Shown here piece by piece: positions 1-10,168 of a stretch of DNA of 64,000 nucleotides (positions are counted from its first letter, which is position 1; each line of letters opens with the position of its first letter). The stretch spans positions 1-64,000 of the forward strand of contig NZ_RCWZ01000003.1 in the NCBI RefSeq assembly GCF_003675385.1. The letters run 5' to 3'. The translations under genes and the position numbers were made by a program. Under the pieces are notes generated by a model. That model was given only the letters and a program-made list of their open reading frames with translations, made no database searches and was not told the DNA's origin. This DNA comes from Mucilaginibacter kameinonensis. GTDB taxonomy: Bacteria > Bacteroidota > Bacteroidia > Sphingobacteriales > Sphingobacteriaceae.

Positions 1-77
1 TTAGAGGTTAGAGGTTAGAGGTTAGAGGTTAGAGGTTAGAGGTTAGAGGTTAGAGGTTAGAGGTTAGAGGTTAGAGG
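1..77. repeat. Heptamer tandem repeat (TTAGAGG)x11, cut by window edge
   Basis: Eleven uninterrupted perfect copies of TTAGAGG (CCTCTAA on the other strand) fill bases 1-77 and must continue leftward or end at the window edge. The tract lies beyond the terminator of the permease operon, so it is intergenic. There are no spacers between units, so it is not a CRISPR. Perfect copies suggest recent slippage-driven expansion; copy number may vary between strains. Confidence 0.95.
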
Positions 78-123
78 ACAATGCACCGTGAGTTACTTTG
101 TTTTCACCAAAGAGAAATATTGT

Positions 124-160
124 AAAAAGCCAGAAGTAACAATAATACTTCCGGCTTTTT
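124..160 (-). terminator. Rho-independent terminator of permease operon
   Basis: Bases 124-138 and 146-160 form a 15-bp stem with one mismatch (AAAAAGCC...GGCTTTTT) and a 7-base loop. Read on the minus strand it ends in a T run. It lies about 25 bases after the stop codon of the last permease gene (187) and should end the P4-P1 transcript. The A/T flanks make it usable in both directions. Confidence 0.85.
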
Positions 161-186
161 ACCTTGAGCTTTAAGCCTTCGGCTTC

Positions 187-2583
187 CTACTCGCTCCTTA
201 AACTCTTAACCGGATTGGCCAGCGCGACTTTGATAGACTGGATGCTTACTGTTAACAACGCGACGATCAATGCAATGCAGGCTGCCACGGCAAACATCCA
301 CCAGGAAATATCAATGCGATAAGCGAAATCCTGCAGCCATTTGTTCATCATATACCAGGCAACCGGAAACGCGACGAGGTTTGCAATCAATACCGTTTTC
401 AAAAAATCTGCCGACAACAGCCTGATGATACTTTGAACACTCGCACCAAGCACCTTGCGGATCCCGATCTCCTTTACGCGCTGCTCAGCAGCAAAGGCAG
501 CCAGCCCCAGCAGGCCCATTGCTGATATAGCAATGGCTATCGAAGCAAATACTGTGATCAATGTTGAAGAGCGTTGCTCGGCGTGATATAATTTGTTATA
601 ACCTTCATCTAAAAAACTGTATGCAAACGGTTGATCGGGCACAAATTGGTTCCACACCTCTTGTGCCGCCCTGATAGCCCCCGCTGTATTTCCCGAAGCT
701 GTTTTTATGTAGAAACTACCTGCCCAATCGGTATGGTTGTTTATGACCATTGGGCCAATTTTTTCATGTAGACTCCTGAAGTTAAAATCTTTAACCACAC
801 CGACCACAACTCCCGAATCGCCATTAAACTTAAACCGTTGTCCGATAATTGGGTTACGAACTCCTAATTGCTTTACTGCGGTCTCATTTAAGATCACATT
901 ATGCTGGTCAGCATTGGCCTTTCCAAACCAATGTCCATCCTTCATTTTCAGGCTCATCATTTGCTGAAAATTTTCATCAGCCGATAATGTAGCTACGGAA
1001 GGCTTGTAGTCTTTAGGGCGGCCATCCCAATCCATCGAGCCTGACATTTTGGTGCCATTATTATAAAAGTCATCGCTCTGTGACTGGGCTACCTCTTTTA
1101 TTGCGCTTTGTTCCCGAAGCTCATTCGCGATACCGCTCAGCATCGAAACCCGTTTTTTATCATCAAACCCTAACACATTCCACGGAATCCGGAAAGAAAA
1201 AACGTGCTCACGATTGTAACCGAGGTCAGCCTTCTGCATAAAATCCAGCTGGCGATAGATAACCATAGTACAAATGATAAGCATAACCGAAATACCAAAC
1301 TGCACAATAACCAATGCTTTACGAATGCCGCCGTCTTTAAAATTTAACGCGCTCCGACCTTTAAAAACACTTAACGGCTTAAACGAGGATAACAAAATAG
1401 CCGGGTAAAGACCGTTAAATATAAAACTTAACAGTAATGTGCCCAGTAATATGATCCATGTCGCTGTTGACGCTAAGGGTTGACTAAAATGTTTTTCGGT
1501 TACACTGTTAAACCACGGCATAAATACCTGGATACAAATAATTGAAAAAATCAAAGCCAATACACTCATCACCAACGATTCGGACATAAACTGACCGAAT
1601 AACTGGAACCTGCCTGCTCCTACTATTTTACGTACACTTACCTCTTTTGAGCGCACACTTGCACGTGCGGTTGTAAGGTTTACGTAGTTAATACAGGCAG
1701 TTGCCAGAAGCAATACGGCCAGGATCATAAATATGCTAACCAGCCTGCGGTTGCCATGTTCAAAAGATGAGCTTTGTAAGTCGTTTTCAAAATGCATATC
1801 CTTCAGGCCGATCACGCTTAGTGCTGTATTTTCGCTGTCCTTATTATTTTTCCTGATAATATCGGTAAGCTTCTTAGCTGTTTCGTTTGTTTTTACGCCG
1901 GGTTGCAACTTAAGAAATGTAAGTCCGCTGTAATTCCCCCAATGCGTTGATTGCTCTTTTTCGTGCGGATTGCTCAGCTTCGCTTCAACCGGGATCAACA
2001 TATCATACTGAAAAGTTGAATTAGCGGGATTATCCTTAACCACAGCCTGCACCTGGTAATTGACACTATCAACCCTAAGCATTTTACCCACAGCCTGGTT
2101 ATTGCCAAAGTATTTTTTTGCGGTCGACTGCGTGAGGATTAAGCTAAACGGATTTTTAGAAAAGCTTTCGGCGCTGCCATCAACAAAATCGTAATGGAAA
2201 ACTTTAAACCAGTTAGCATCAACATAAGCATACTTTTTTTCGGAGATCAGCTGCCCCTTATTATGAACAATGATCATATAACCGGGCCATAAAAAAGTAT
2301 AATCTTTAACTTCAGGAATTTCCTTTTTGGCTACCCCACCTAACAAATAAGGCGACGATTCCCAAACCCAGGTTTCGTTCTTAGTCAACGTAAGCTTTGC
2401 CTTTACGCGATAGATCTGATCAACATCGTTATGGTAATTATCAAAACTAAGCTCGTTTTGTACCCAGAGCATAATAAATACAGCAGCGGTAATACCAACA
2501 GTAAGCCCGGCAATATTGATAATACTTGTGGTACGGTGTTTACCTATATTGCGAAACGCAACCTTAAAATAATTCTTAAACAT
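187..2583 (-). CDS. FtsX/MacB-type ABC permease P1 (last in array)
   Basis: Full-length 798-residue permease of the fused double-FtsX type. Visible are a first membrane helix at about 19-43, a periplasmic MacB_PCD-like domain, an FtsX block of three helices at about 277-405 with coupling loop RSKEVSVRKIVGAG, a fifth helix at about 418-445, a second periplasmic domain, and a C-terminal FtsX block from about 672 with RVKEIGIRKVLGAS and the tail ALANPVKSLRSE. It has no ATP-binding domain and must borrow the ATPase encoded at 34212-34889. It is the last cistron of the P4-P3-P2-P1 unit, with a terminator directly downstream. Its likely role is export of, or mechanical work on, an envelope substrate; the substrate is unknown. 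Confidence 0.92.
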   Translation of the reverse strand: MFKNYFKVAFRNIGKHRTTSIINIAGLTVGITAAVFIMLWVQNELSFDNYHNDVDQIYRVKAKLTLTKNETWVWESSPYLLGGVAKKEIPEVKDYTFLWPGYMIIVHNKGQLISEKKYAYVDANWFKVFHYDFVDGSAESFSKNPFSLILTQSTAKKYFGNNQAVGKMLRVDSVNYQVQAVVKDNPANSTFQYDMLIPVEAKLSNPHEKEQSTHWGNYSGLTFLKLQPGVKTNETAKKLTDIIRKNNKDSENTALSVIGLKDMHFENDLQSSSFEHGNRRLVSIFMILAVLLLATACINYVNLTTARASVRSKEVSVRKIVGAGRFQLFGQFMSESLVMSVLALIFSIICIQVFMPWFNSVTEKHFSQPLASTATWIILLGTLLLSFIFNGLYPAILLSSFKPLSVFKGRSALNFKDGGIRKALVIVQFGISVMLIICTMVIYRQLDFMQKADLGYNREHVFSFRIPWNVLGFDDKKRVSMLSGIANELREQSAIKEVAQSQSDDFYNNGTKMSGSMDWDGRPKDYKPSVATLSADENFQQMMSLKMKDGHWFGKANADQHNVILNETAVKQLGVRNPIIGQRFKFNGDSGVVVGVVKDFNFRSLHEKIGPMVINNHTDWAGSFYIKTASGNTAGAIRAAQEVWNQFVPDQPFAYSFLDEGYNKLYHAEQRSSTLITVFASIAIAISAMGLLGLAAFAAEQRVKEIGIRKVLGASVQSIIRLLSADFLKTVLIANLVAFPVAWYMMNKWLQDFAYRIDISWWMFAVAACIALIVALLTVSIQSIKVALANPVKSLRSE

Positions 2584-2587
2584 AGTA

Positions 2588-2654
2588 GTTCATTGGTTCA
2601 ATTGTTCATTAGTTCATTGGGGCTTCCAGCTGCTAACTGCCACTGCGAACTGCT
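2588..2654. repeat. Octamer repeat GTTCATTR x4 plus ACTGC-type repeat, P1/P2 spacer
   Basis: The P2-P1 spacer consists of four degenerate octamers (GTTCATTG, GTTCAATT, GTTCATTA, GTTCATTG; 2588-2619), then a second repeat type built on CTGCTAACTGCCACTGC that runs up to the P2 stop codon at 2655. The same pairing recurs at 14044-14113 and 26639-26717. Confidence 0.85.
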
Positions 2655-5123
2655 TTACTCACTTCTCAAGCTCTTAGTAGGGTTTGCCAATGCGGCCCGA
2701 ATAGTTTGAAAACTTGAGGTGATCAACGCCGTCAACAGCATTCCTCCTCCGCTTACTACAAAAATCCACCAGCTTATAGTGGTACGATCTGCGAAGCTTT
2801 CCATCCACTTGTTCATTGCATACCAGGCCAATGGTGTCACCAGTATAAAGGCCAGCCCGATAAGCATCACCAGTTCGGTTGATAGCATAGTGACTATCTG
2901 GGTTACGGTTGCCCCCAGCACTTTGCGTACACCTATTTCCTTGGTGCGCTGATTGGTATTGTAGATAGCCAGCCCCAATAAGCCAAGGCAGCTGATAAAT
3001 ATAGATAAGCCGGTAGCCCAGGTTAACAAAGTTGAGGTATGTTGTTCAGCATCATAAAACTTAGCTATGTTTTCATCAAAAAAGTGATATTCAAAATCAT
3101 CTTCGGGATAAATCTCTTTCCAGGCCTTTTCCATCGATGCGATAGCTTTTTTCCATTCATTGCCTCCGGCAGTTTGCGGTTTTAGTGCGATATGGAAAGT
3201 ACCATGATTATCGTAGCTATTGCTGATAAGGATACAGGTAGGTTTTACAGTTGAATGCAATGACTCCAAATGAAAATCATTAACCACACCAACAATCTGC
3301 ATTCTGGTATCACCATTAAATTTATCAATATACTTACCTACAGCTCCGTTAGGATTTTTAAAACCAATAAGATTAGCATAGTTCTTATTGATTAAAAAAC
3401 CGCTGGTGCTATCACCGGCCTGCAAATTACGCCCTGCAAGCAGTTTGATTTTGTATACATTGATATAGTTAGGATCGCCAAACCTTTCGTAGAGTTCAAG
3501 CTTGGTTTCCTTTTTGCCATCCTTGTAAGTGGCCTCGGTTGAGTTGGTACCGCTTGACGAGGGAGCATCTTTACCTAAACTAATTAAATCAACCTGCGGT
3601 ATTGCCTTCAATTTATTCATGAACACCTGGTTACGACTTATAGTGCGGTTTTTCCAGGGCGAGTTAATGATCAGTATGGCGTCTTTTTTAAAACCCATAT
3701 CCTTGTTAAGGGCATAATGAATTTGCTTGCTTACCAGCACAGTGGCCATTATAAAAAACTGGGCTATTACAAGTTGGGTTACCGTAAGCGATTTGCGCAA
3801 CCACGCATTCCGGGTTTTGCTGCTATTTGACGATGCCTGATTTTTTAGTACCAATACTGGCTTGTACCCCGATAATAAAGCTGCTGGATAAAAGCCGGAT
3901 AAAAGACTTACCGCTATCGTTAATAAAAAAAGGAATATGAACAGGTTTGGCTGGTGCAGCAAATCGAGCTTGATACCTTCGGGAATGAAATCTTTAAACA
4001 ACTTTAATATAACCGGTGCGAGTACCACAGAAATAACTACCGCGATAATGGTTATAAAAAATGTTTCGCATAAAAACTGGATAATCAGCTGAGCCCTGCT
4101 ACTTCCCATTGTTTTACGCACACCAATTTCCTTAGCTCTTTGGGTTGCTTGGGCAGTTGTTAGGTTAACAAAGTTGATACAGCCAAGCAAAAGCAAAAAC
4201 GCAGCTATGGCCAGCAAACCGTAAAGCGTTGGCTTATCAGCTACCCGACCTGAAGAAAACGTATAGTATACATTGTTAAAATGAAGATTACTTAGCGGTT
4301 GTAAAGTAAAATTACGTGTATTGCCTTTATTTTCTGGTTTCGGGGGATTATTCTTTTTCAGAATAAGATTCAGTTGCTTTTCGAAATTGCTGACCGAAGC
4401 ATTTGGGGCCAACTTAACAAATAGTATCGACGATGAAGTAGTACCTCCCCAATCATCTAACCTTAACTCATCAGAAAGGGCTTTGTTATTTTTTGCAGTT
4501 GAATAAGAAAGAAAATCATGAAAAGCGAAATCGTTATTTCCTTTCAATGGTTCAACTATACCGGTAACAGCGGCGCTAACAGTGTCATACGTGATAACGC
4601 GGCCAAGCATTTCATTGTATGAAAGTTTGGGGAAGTATTTTGTAGCCTGATCGGCCGTTAATACGGTTTGATTGGGTGCATTCAAAGCTGTTTTTGCCGA
4701 GCCGACTAACCAATTATACTTAAACATGCTGAAGTAACGCCCGTCCGCAAGAATTACGTTATCCTGTAATTTAAATTTAACAGGTACACCACCTTTTCCC
4801 GGAACAAGCACGTTAGGTTGGCTCAGCTCAAAAAATGGTGCAGTTAGCTCCACTCCGCTCACGTTGTTCCGCACGGCTTCAGGAACTGCCCCGGATACCC
4901 CTCGGTTATGTGCTTCCTCGCCTGAGAAAGTGTAGTTTGATACTACCCTGTAAATCCGGCTGCTATCATCAAAGTTTTGATTAAATGTAAAATCAAAATG
5001 TACAATGAGATAAATAACCAGCGCCGAACTGATCCCTATAGATAAGCCGATTACATTAACGAACGTAAAAAATTTATGCCGCCAAAAGTTACGCAACGCG
5101 ATTTTGAAATAGTTTTTAAACAT
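2655..5123 (-). CDS. FtsX/MacB-type ABC permease P2
   Basis: Permease of about 822 residues, starting at the Met of MFKNYFKIALRN (5123), which aligns with the N-termini of the paralogues. An in-frame ATG four codons upstream (5135) lies inside the spacer repeat and is less likely. The layout is helix, periplasmic domain, three-helix FtsX block, helix, periplasmic domain, FtsX block, tail ALANPTKSLRSE. The first FtsX block has the signature INFVNLTTAQATQRAKEIG, and the second periplasmic domain ends DENIAKFYDAEQ. P11 shares both features (ATAQAIKRAKEVG, DEHIANFYKQEQ), so P2 and P11 look like a subgroup although nine permease positions apart. Third cistron of the P4-P1 unit. Confidence 0.92.
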   Translation of the reverse strand: MFKNYFKIALRNFWRHKFFTFVNVIGLSIGISSALVIYLIVHFDFTFNQNFDDSSRIYRVVSNYTFSGEEAHNRGVSGAVPEAVRNNVSGVELTAPFFELSQPNVLVPGKGGVPVKFKLQDNVILADGRYFSMFKYNWLVGSAKTALNAPNQTVLTADQATKYFPKLSYNEMLGRVITYDTVSAAVTGIVEPLKGNNDFAFHDFLSYSTAKNNKALSDELRLDDWGGTTSSSILFVKLAPNASVSNFEKQLNLILKKNNPPKPENKGNTRNFTLQPLSNLHFNNVYYTFSSGRVADKPTLYGLLAIAAFLLLLGCINFVNLTTAQATQRAKEIGVRKTMGSSRAQLIIQFLCETFFITIIAVVISVVLAPVILKLFKDFIPEGIKLDLLHQPNLFIFLFLLTIAVSLLSGFYPAALLSGYKPVLVLKNQASSNSSKTRNAWLRKSLTVTQLVIAQFFIMATVLVSKQIHYALNKDMGFKKDAILIINSPWKNRTISRNQVFMNKLKAIPQVDLISLGKDAPSSSGTNSTEATYKDGKKETKLELYERFGDPNYINVYKIKLLAGRNLQAGDSTSGFLINKNYANLIGFKNPNGAVGKYIDKFNGDTRMQIVGVVNDFHLESLHSTVKPTCILISNSYDNHGTFHIALKPQTAGGNEWKKAIASMEKAWKEIYPEDDFEYHFFDENIAKFYDAEQHTSTLLTWATGLSIFISCLGLLGLAIYNTNQRTKEIGVRKVLGATVTQIVTMLSTELVMLIGLAFILVTPLAWYAMNKWMESFADRTTISWWIFVVSGGGMLLTALITSSFQTIRAALANPTKSLRSE

Positions 5124-5129
5124 CTTATT

Positions 5130-5217
5130 GGTCATTATTCATTGCGTCATTAAGTCATTAAACTTCCGCCAGATCAAAAAATGACCCAATGACGAAAAGC
5201 AAATGACCTAATGACCA
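5130..5217. repeat. Inverted repeat of GTCATT units, P2/P3 spacer
   Basis: The left arm (5130-5159) consists of GTCATT-type octamers; the right arm (5180-5217) is its imperfect reverse complement (AATGACCCAATGAC, then AAGCAAATGACCTAATGACC). Together they nearly fill the spacer and would fold into a long hairpin in the polycistronic mRNA. Related elements are in the P3/P4, P6/P7, P9/P10 and P11/P12 spacers. Confidence 0.85.
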
Positions 5218-5221
5218 GTTA

Positions 5222-7639
5222 TTATTCAGAACGCAAACTCTTAACCGGGTTGGCCATTGCGGCTTTGATAGATTGATAGCTGATAGTGGCAAAAGCAATG
5301 ATTAGCGCTATTACCCCGGCCATAACAAATACCCACCATTGTATGCTTACCCTGAAAGCAAAATCAAGCAGCCATTTGCTCATGGCATACCAGGCAATTG
5401 GCAATGCAATTACTGCCGCTACAATTACCAGCTTCAAAAAGTCTTTTGATAATTCGGTAACAATTTGCGGGATGCTGGCTCCAAGCACTTTGCGTACACC
5501 AATTTCTTTTACCCGTTGCGATATGGTGAAGGCCGAAAGTCCAAACAGGCCTAAACACGCAATAAATATCGCCAGGCATGAAAATATGGTAAACAAGTTG
5601 CCTTGTTCCTGCTCGCTGTTGTATAACTTTTGGAACCTTTCATCAAGGAAGCTGTATTCAAACGGTGTTTCGGATTGATATTTTTTCCAGGTTTGCTCAA
5701 GGGTTGCTAATGCCGAATTAACATGATTACCATCGATTTTAACAGTTACCTTTCCATAATTATTATTAGCAAATGAGGGCATCTCCATTAACAGCGGGAT
5801 GATATTTTGATGTAATGATTCAAAATGAAAGTCTTTAACCACGCCTATCACCTTTCCTTTAACACCGCCGTAGCTCATATTCTTACCAATAGCATTCTCA
5901 GGCGATTTCCATCCCAATACACTCACTGCCGATGAATTGATCACAAAGTTATTGCTATCGGTAGCAAACTCACGACTGAAGTTTCTACCCGCGGCCATCC
6001 TTATGCCGTAGGTTGAGATAAAGCCATAATCGGCGTTGATGCATTTAATATCAGCTTTAACAGGTAGCGGTTTATCGCCATCAAAAACAGAAACACCCTG
6101 ATCGTCCAATAACCGACCTGATGGAATACGCGATGAACGGCCAATATCCTTTATGGCTGGGTCGCGTAATATATCTGCCCTGAAAGCTTCAAACTGATTA
6201 GCCGGGATACCTTTTAAGGTAACCAGGTGATCTTTATTAAAACCAAGTGATTTTGTCTGTATGTATCTTAACTGCTGAAAAACTATTGTAGTAGCAACAA
6301 TAAGAATGATCGAAATAGAAAACTGAACAACCACCAACACCTTGCGGAAAGAGATATTTCCTGACCCAACTTTGAGGATCCCCTTTAAAACCTTTATCGG
6401 TTTAAACGACGACATAAATATAGCCGGATAAATACCGCTGATAAGCCCGATCACCAAAGGCAACAGCAATACTGCAGTTAATATAGATGGTTGAAACAAA
6501 CTGCTGATTGACAAATCAAGCTCCGAAAGCTGGTTAATGAGCGGCAACAATGCCCAGGTTAAGATGAGTGCCAGTGCAAGTGAAAAATAAGTGATCAATA
6601 CCGATTCGCTTAAAAACTGGGTAATGATCTCTTTTTGCTGCGCGCCTATCACCTTCCGGATCCCAATCTCTTTGGCCCTTAGTGTTGAGCGGGCTGTTGA
6701 GAGGTTCATGTAGTTGATACAGGCTATGAGCAAGATAAACAAAGCGATGGCCGAAAATATATAAACCCTTTTTATATCCCCGTTTTGCTCTACTTCATCA
6801 TCAAGATGCGAGTGTAAGTGAATATCCAGGAACCTTTGAATATGCAACTGTGTGAATTTAGACTGGCGCGGCTGGCCGGGAGAATTCATGTACTTATCTA
6901 TAAAGGCAGGAAACTGCGAGCTGATGCGATCAATATTATAATTATCGGGCAACAACAGATAGGTAAAAAATGAGTTATTGCCCCAATTGGTGGCTAATGC
7001 GTTCCGTCCATAAACCTTATCATCATTTAAAGTATTAAATGATATTAGCATTTGAGGGTGCATTTGGGAATTGGCCGGAAAGGGTTTGAAAATACCGGTA
7101 ACCTTAAAGTTAAACTGGTTATCAAGCCTTATCTCCTTGTTCATAGGATCTTCGTTACCGAAGTATTTGCGTGCCATATCCTCGGTCATCATTACTGTAT
7201 ACGGCTCGCTAAGGGCGGTTTTAGGGTCGCCAGCCACCGTTTTCAGGTCGAAGAAACTGAGGAAGTTTTCATCTGCAAAATAAGATCCCTTTTCGGTTAG
7301 TAGCTTATCCTTATAACGCAAAACCACATCTCCGTTAGGGAACAACCGGGTAACCTTTTTTATATCCGGGAACTCGTTTTTCAACAGCGGACCAAAAGGC
7401 GGCGCTACAGCGCCCAAATGCAGGTTAACAACACCATCGGCCGTATTGAAACTCCGACTCACCCGGTAAATATTGGGGGCATTATGATTAAATTTATCAT
7501 AACTGAGCTCTTTAACTATATAAGTTAAAATAAGCAGACAACAGGTTAACCCGATAGTTAAACCCGATATATTGATGAACGAAATAAATTTATGCCGTGC
7601 AATATTGCGAAAGGCACTCCGTAAATAATTCTTTATCAT
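5222..7639 (-). CDS. FtsX/MacB-type ABC permease P3
   Basis: Full-length 805-residue permease beginning MIKNYLRSAFRNIARHKF. The first FtsX block contains NYMNLSTARSTLRAKEIGIRKVIGA; the second contains RVKEIGIRKVLGAS, and the tail is AMANPVKSLRSE. Second cistron of the P4-P1 unit. P3 and P4 share the MIKNY N-terminus, the phrase 'HSHLDDEVEQNGDI / HSATKYELEPNGDI' before the first FtsX block, and the SLRSE tail, so they may be sister duplicates. There is no ATP-binding domain, lipobox or frameshift. The periplasmic domains differ clearly from the other paralogues, while the cytoplasmic coupling loops do not. Confidence 0.92.
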   Translation of the reverse strand: MIKNYLRSAFRNIARHKFISFINISGLTIGLTCCLLILTYIVKELSYDKFNHNAPNIYRVSRSFNTADGVVNLHLGAVAPPFGPLLKNEFPDIKKVTRLFPNGDVVLRYKDKLLTEKGSYFADENFLSFFDLKTVAGDPKTALSEPYTVMMTEDMARKYFGNEDPMNKEIRLDNQFNFKVTGIFKPFPANSQMHPQMLISFNTLNDDKVYGRNALATNWGNNSFFTYLLLPDNYNIDRISSQFPAFIDKYMNSPGQPRQSKFTQLHIQRFLDIHLHSHLDDEVEQNGDIKRVYIFSAIALFILLIACINYMNLSTARSTLRAKEIGIRKVIGAQQKEIITQFLSESVLITYFSLALALILTWALLPLINQLSELDLSISSLFQPSILTAVLLLPLVIGLISGIYPAIFMSSFKPIKVLKGILKVGSGNISFRKVLVVVQFSISIILIVATTIVFQQLRYIQTKSLGFNKDHLVTLKGIPANQFEAFRADILRDPAIKDIGRSSRIPSGRLLDDQGVSVFDGDKPLPVKADIKCINADYGFISTYGIRMAAGRNFSREFATDSNNFVINSSAVSVLGWKSPENAIGKNMSYGGVKGKVIGVVKDFHFESLHQNIIPLLMEMPSFANNNYGKVTVKIDGNHVNSALATLEQTWKKYQSETPFEYSFLDERFQKLYNSEQEQGNLFTIFSCLAIFIACLGLFGLSAFTISQRVKEIGVRKVLGASIPQIVTELSKDFLKLVIVAAVIALPIAWYAMSKWLLDFAFRVSIQWWVFVMAGVIALIIAFATISYQSIKAAMANPVKSLRSE

Positions 7640-7645
7640 AATTTA

Positions 7646-7743
7646 TGTCATTATTTCATTAGGTCATTAAGTCATTTTTATCAAATCATTTACTTCGTAT
7701 CGCGTCAATGACCCAAGGATGCGAAGCAAATGACTTAATGATT
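7646..7743. repeat. Inverted repeat of GTCATT units, P3/P4 spacer
   Basis: The left arm at 7646-7675 (TGTCATTATTTCATTAGG and on) and the right arm at 7706-7743 (CAATGACCCAAGG, then GCGAAGCAAATGACTTAATG) are imperfect reverse complements. The right arm shares the core GCGAAGCAAATGAC with the P6/P7 element. Confidence 0.85.
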
Positions 7744-7745
7744 CT

Positions 7746-10166
7746 TCATTCGGAACGTAAACTTTTAACCGGATTGGCCAAGGCCGCTTTAACCGATTGA
7801 AAACTTATTGTTATTGCCGCTACTATCAGCGCTATAGCTCCTGCTAATAAAAACACCCACCATTGTATGCTGATGCGATAGGCAAAATCCTGCAGCCATT
7901 TATTCATTGCAAACCACGTAACGGGGAATGATATGATTGATGCGATGACAATCAACCTTAAAAACTCTTTCGATAACATTACCGTAATGCTGCTGGTTGA
8001 AGCGCCTAACACTTTGCGGATACCTATTTCCTTAACCCTTAGCCTGATCATAAACGCGGCCAGGCCAAATAAACCTAAGCTGGCAATAACTAAAGCAATG
8101 CAGGAGAATACGGTAAATATCTTTCCTGTCTGTTGTTCTGAAGCGTAAAGTGAAGCATATTGCTCATCGAGGAAGGAATAGCTGAAAGGAGCTTCCGGTC
8201 TGAAATTGTCCCACTCGGTTTTAATACCGGCAATAAGCGATTTTATATCTCCTGTCTTAACCTTTAAAATAATAGTGCCGGTACTATGTCCTGATAATAG
8301 CATCAACGGTGCGATTTTTTGTCGGGCCGAAGCATAATGAAAATCTTTAATTACACCCACTACCTTATACTGCGAACGGGCCGAACGCACGATGGTTTTA
8401 CCAATGGGATTCGAATTACCCCAGCCCAAACCTTTAACCAAGATTTCGTTCACCACAACCGACATAGAATCGCCGGGAAATGACGGATAAAAATTACGCC
8501 CATTAATTACTTTTAAACCTAAAGTAGGAACATAATTTTCATCAACATGGTAAATATTGGTATGGATTTCGGCATGGCCACCCTTGCCATCAAATTCTTT
8601 GGCGTCAATCTGAGTACCGTCAATACCAGCTAATTTGCCCGGCACACTGCTTGATATCGTAGCATTTAACACCTGCGGATTGCGCAAAAGCTGATTTCTG
8701 AAAGCATCCGCGTTATTGCCCAGTATGTAGGCATCGTTAATTACTAATACCTGGTCTTTATCATAACCCAGTTTTTTATTTTGCATATAATGCAGTTGCT
8801 GGTACACCACAAAAGTTGATATGATAAGCGCTGTTGATACCGCGAACTGGAAAATGATCAATCCGCTGCGTAAAACACCTTTTCCTTCGGCTTTGGTAGC
8901 GCCGTTGCCTTTCAATACGGCAATGATCTGGAATGATGAAAGGAAGAACGCCGGATAAATACCTGCCAGAATACCAACAACAAAAGCGGTAAATAATTCT
9001 ACAAGCAAAGCCTTAGGGCTCAGGAAAAATCCAAGTTCAATATGCTTTCCGGCTAAGTTGTTAAATAACGGTAATAACAGGTATACCATGCCTAAGGCCA
9101 ATAACAAAGCCCAAAAGGTTAGCATAACCGATTCGGTAAGGAACTGAGAAACCAGTCCGCTTTTTTCTGAACCGAGTACCTTACGGATCCCTACTTCTTT
9201 TGATCGCTTAGCCGAACTTGCTGTAGACAGGTTGGTAAAATTGATACAGGCCAGTATCAATATAAAAGCAGCCAGTGCCCCGAAAATATATATATAATGA
9301 ATATCGCCATTGGGCTCCAATTCATATTTGGTTGCCGAATGCAGGTGAATATCGCTTAGCGCCTGTAGGAAAAACTGGAAAGTATTTACAGATTTGCTTG
9401 CCTGGGCTATGCTTGTGCCCATGTCGTGCGCAATTTCGGGCACCACAAATTTTCTCACCATCTCCGGGAAAGCTGCTTCCAGCTTTTTAGCATCGGCATT
9501 TTCATTTAACACTATATAGGTAAAATAGCCAATATTGCTCCAGGTCTGTTTTCTATTTTCAACAAAGGGGGCCATATTCAAAAACGCGTCACCATGGAAA
9601 TGCGAATCATCCGGTATTTTGTCAATTACTCCCGTTACCTTGTAAGGCGAACCATCGATAGTAAGTGATTTACCAACTGCTTCCTGGTTACCAAAATATT
9701 TGGTGGCCATAGCCTTGGTGATCACCATGCTGTTAGGGTCGGTAAAGCAGTTTTTATCATCACCATCAATCAATGGTATCGAAAACAGGCGAAAGAAATT
9801 GGCATCTATCATTTGCACGCGCTCTTCCTTAAACTGCCTGTCGTTATATTTGATAAAAACCGGCCCGCGACCGGCAAGCCTTGTGGTTTCCTTTACTTCG
9901 GGAAACATGTTTTTGATACCCTGTCCTACTGCAATATCTACCAAAGGGTATTCGCTTACGCCATTATTTTCAATGGAGCGTAAACCAACACGATACATTT
10001 GTTTTGCTTGAGCCGGGTACTGATCGTAGTTTAACTCGCTGTACACATAGGCACAGATCAACATACAGCAGGCTAAACCAACTGATAAACCAAAAACATT
10101 AATAAATGAGAATATCTTATTGCGTTTTAAGTTACGCCATGCGGTTTTAATATAGTTTTTGATCAT
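7746..10166 (-). CDS. FtsX/MacB-type ABC permease P4 (first of its unit)
   Basis: About 806 residues from the Met of MIKNYIKTAWRNLKRNK at 10166. A longer reading frame to 10205 adds 13 residues that no paralogue has and would run into the promoter-like element at 10193-10210, so the internal start is preferred. Two MacB_PCD-like domains and two FtsX blocks are visible (KRSKEVGIRKVLGSEKSG; RVKEIGIRKVLGAS), with tail ALANPVKSLRSE. It is the first cistron after the DUF4097 terminator, and carries upstream the 44-bp box shared with P7 and the membrane-fusion gene. It therefore probably starts a separately initiated but co-regulated transcript covering P4-P1. Confidence 0.92.
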   Translation of the reverse strand: MIKNYIKTAWRNLKRNKIFSFINVFGLSVGLACCMLICAYVYSELNYDQYPAQAKQMYRVGLRSIENNGVSEYPLVDIAVGQGIKNMFPEVKETTRLAGRGPVFIKYNDRQFKEERVQMIDANFFRLFSIPLIDGDDKNCFTDPNSMVITKAMATKYFGNQEAVGKSLTIDGSPYKVTGVIDKIPDDSHFHGDAFLNMAPFVENRKQTWSNIGYFTYIVLNENADAKKLEAAFPEMVRKFVVPEIAHDMGTSIAQASKSVNTFQFFLQALSDIHLHSATKYELEPNGDIHYIYIFGALAAFILILACINFTNLSTASSAKRSKEVGIRKVLGSEKSGLVSQFLTESVMLTFWALLLALGMVYLLLPLFNNLAGKHIELGFFLSPKALLVELFTAFVVGILAGIYPAFFLSSFQIIAVLKGNGATKAEGKGVLRSGLIIFQFAVSTALIISTFVVYQQLHYMQNKKLGYDKDQVLVINDAYILGNNADAFRNQLLRNPQVLNATISSSVPGKLAGIDGTQIDAKEFDGKGGHAEIHTNIYHVDENYVPTLGLKVINGRNFYPSFPGDSMSVVVNEILVKGLGWGNSNPIGKTIVRSARSQYKVVGVIKDFHYASARQKIAPLMLLSGHSTGTIILKVKTGDIKSLIAGIKTEWDNFRPEAPFSYSFLDEQYASLYASEQQTGKIFTVFSCIALVIASLGLFGLAAFMIRLRVKEIGIRKVLGASTSSITVMLSKEFLRLIVIASIISFPVTWFAMNKWLQDFAYRISIQWWVFLLAGAIALIVAAITISFQSVKAALANPVKSLRSE

Positions 10167-10168
10167 GA

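Noticed and set aside
1..77. CRISPR array or telomere-like sequence
   Set aside because: Units are seven bases, perfectly tandem and without spacers; nothing else at the edge suggests a replicon end.
5130..5217. Rho-independent terminator between P3 and P2
   Set aside because: The arms are long and AT-rich, with no GC core and no T run; the same structure recurs in several spacers inside what look like operons.
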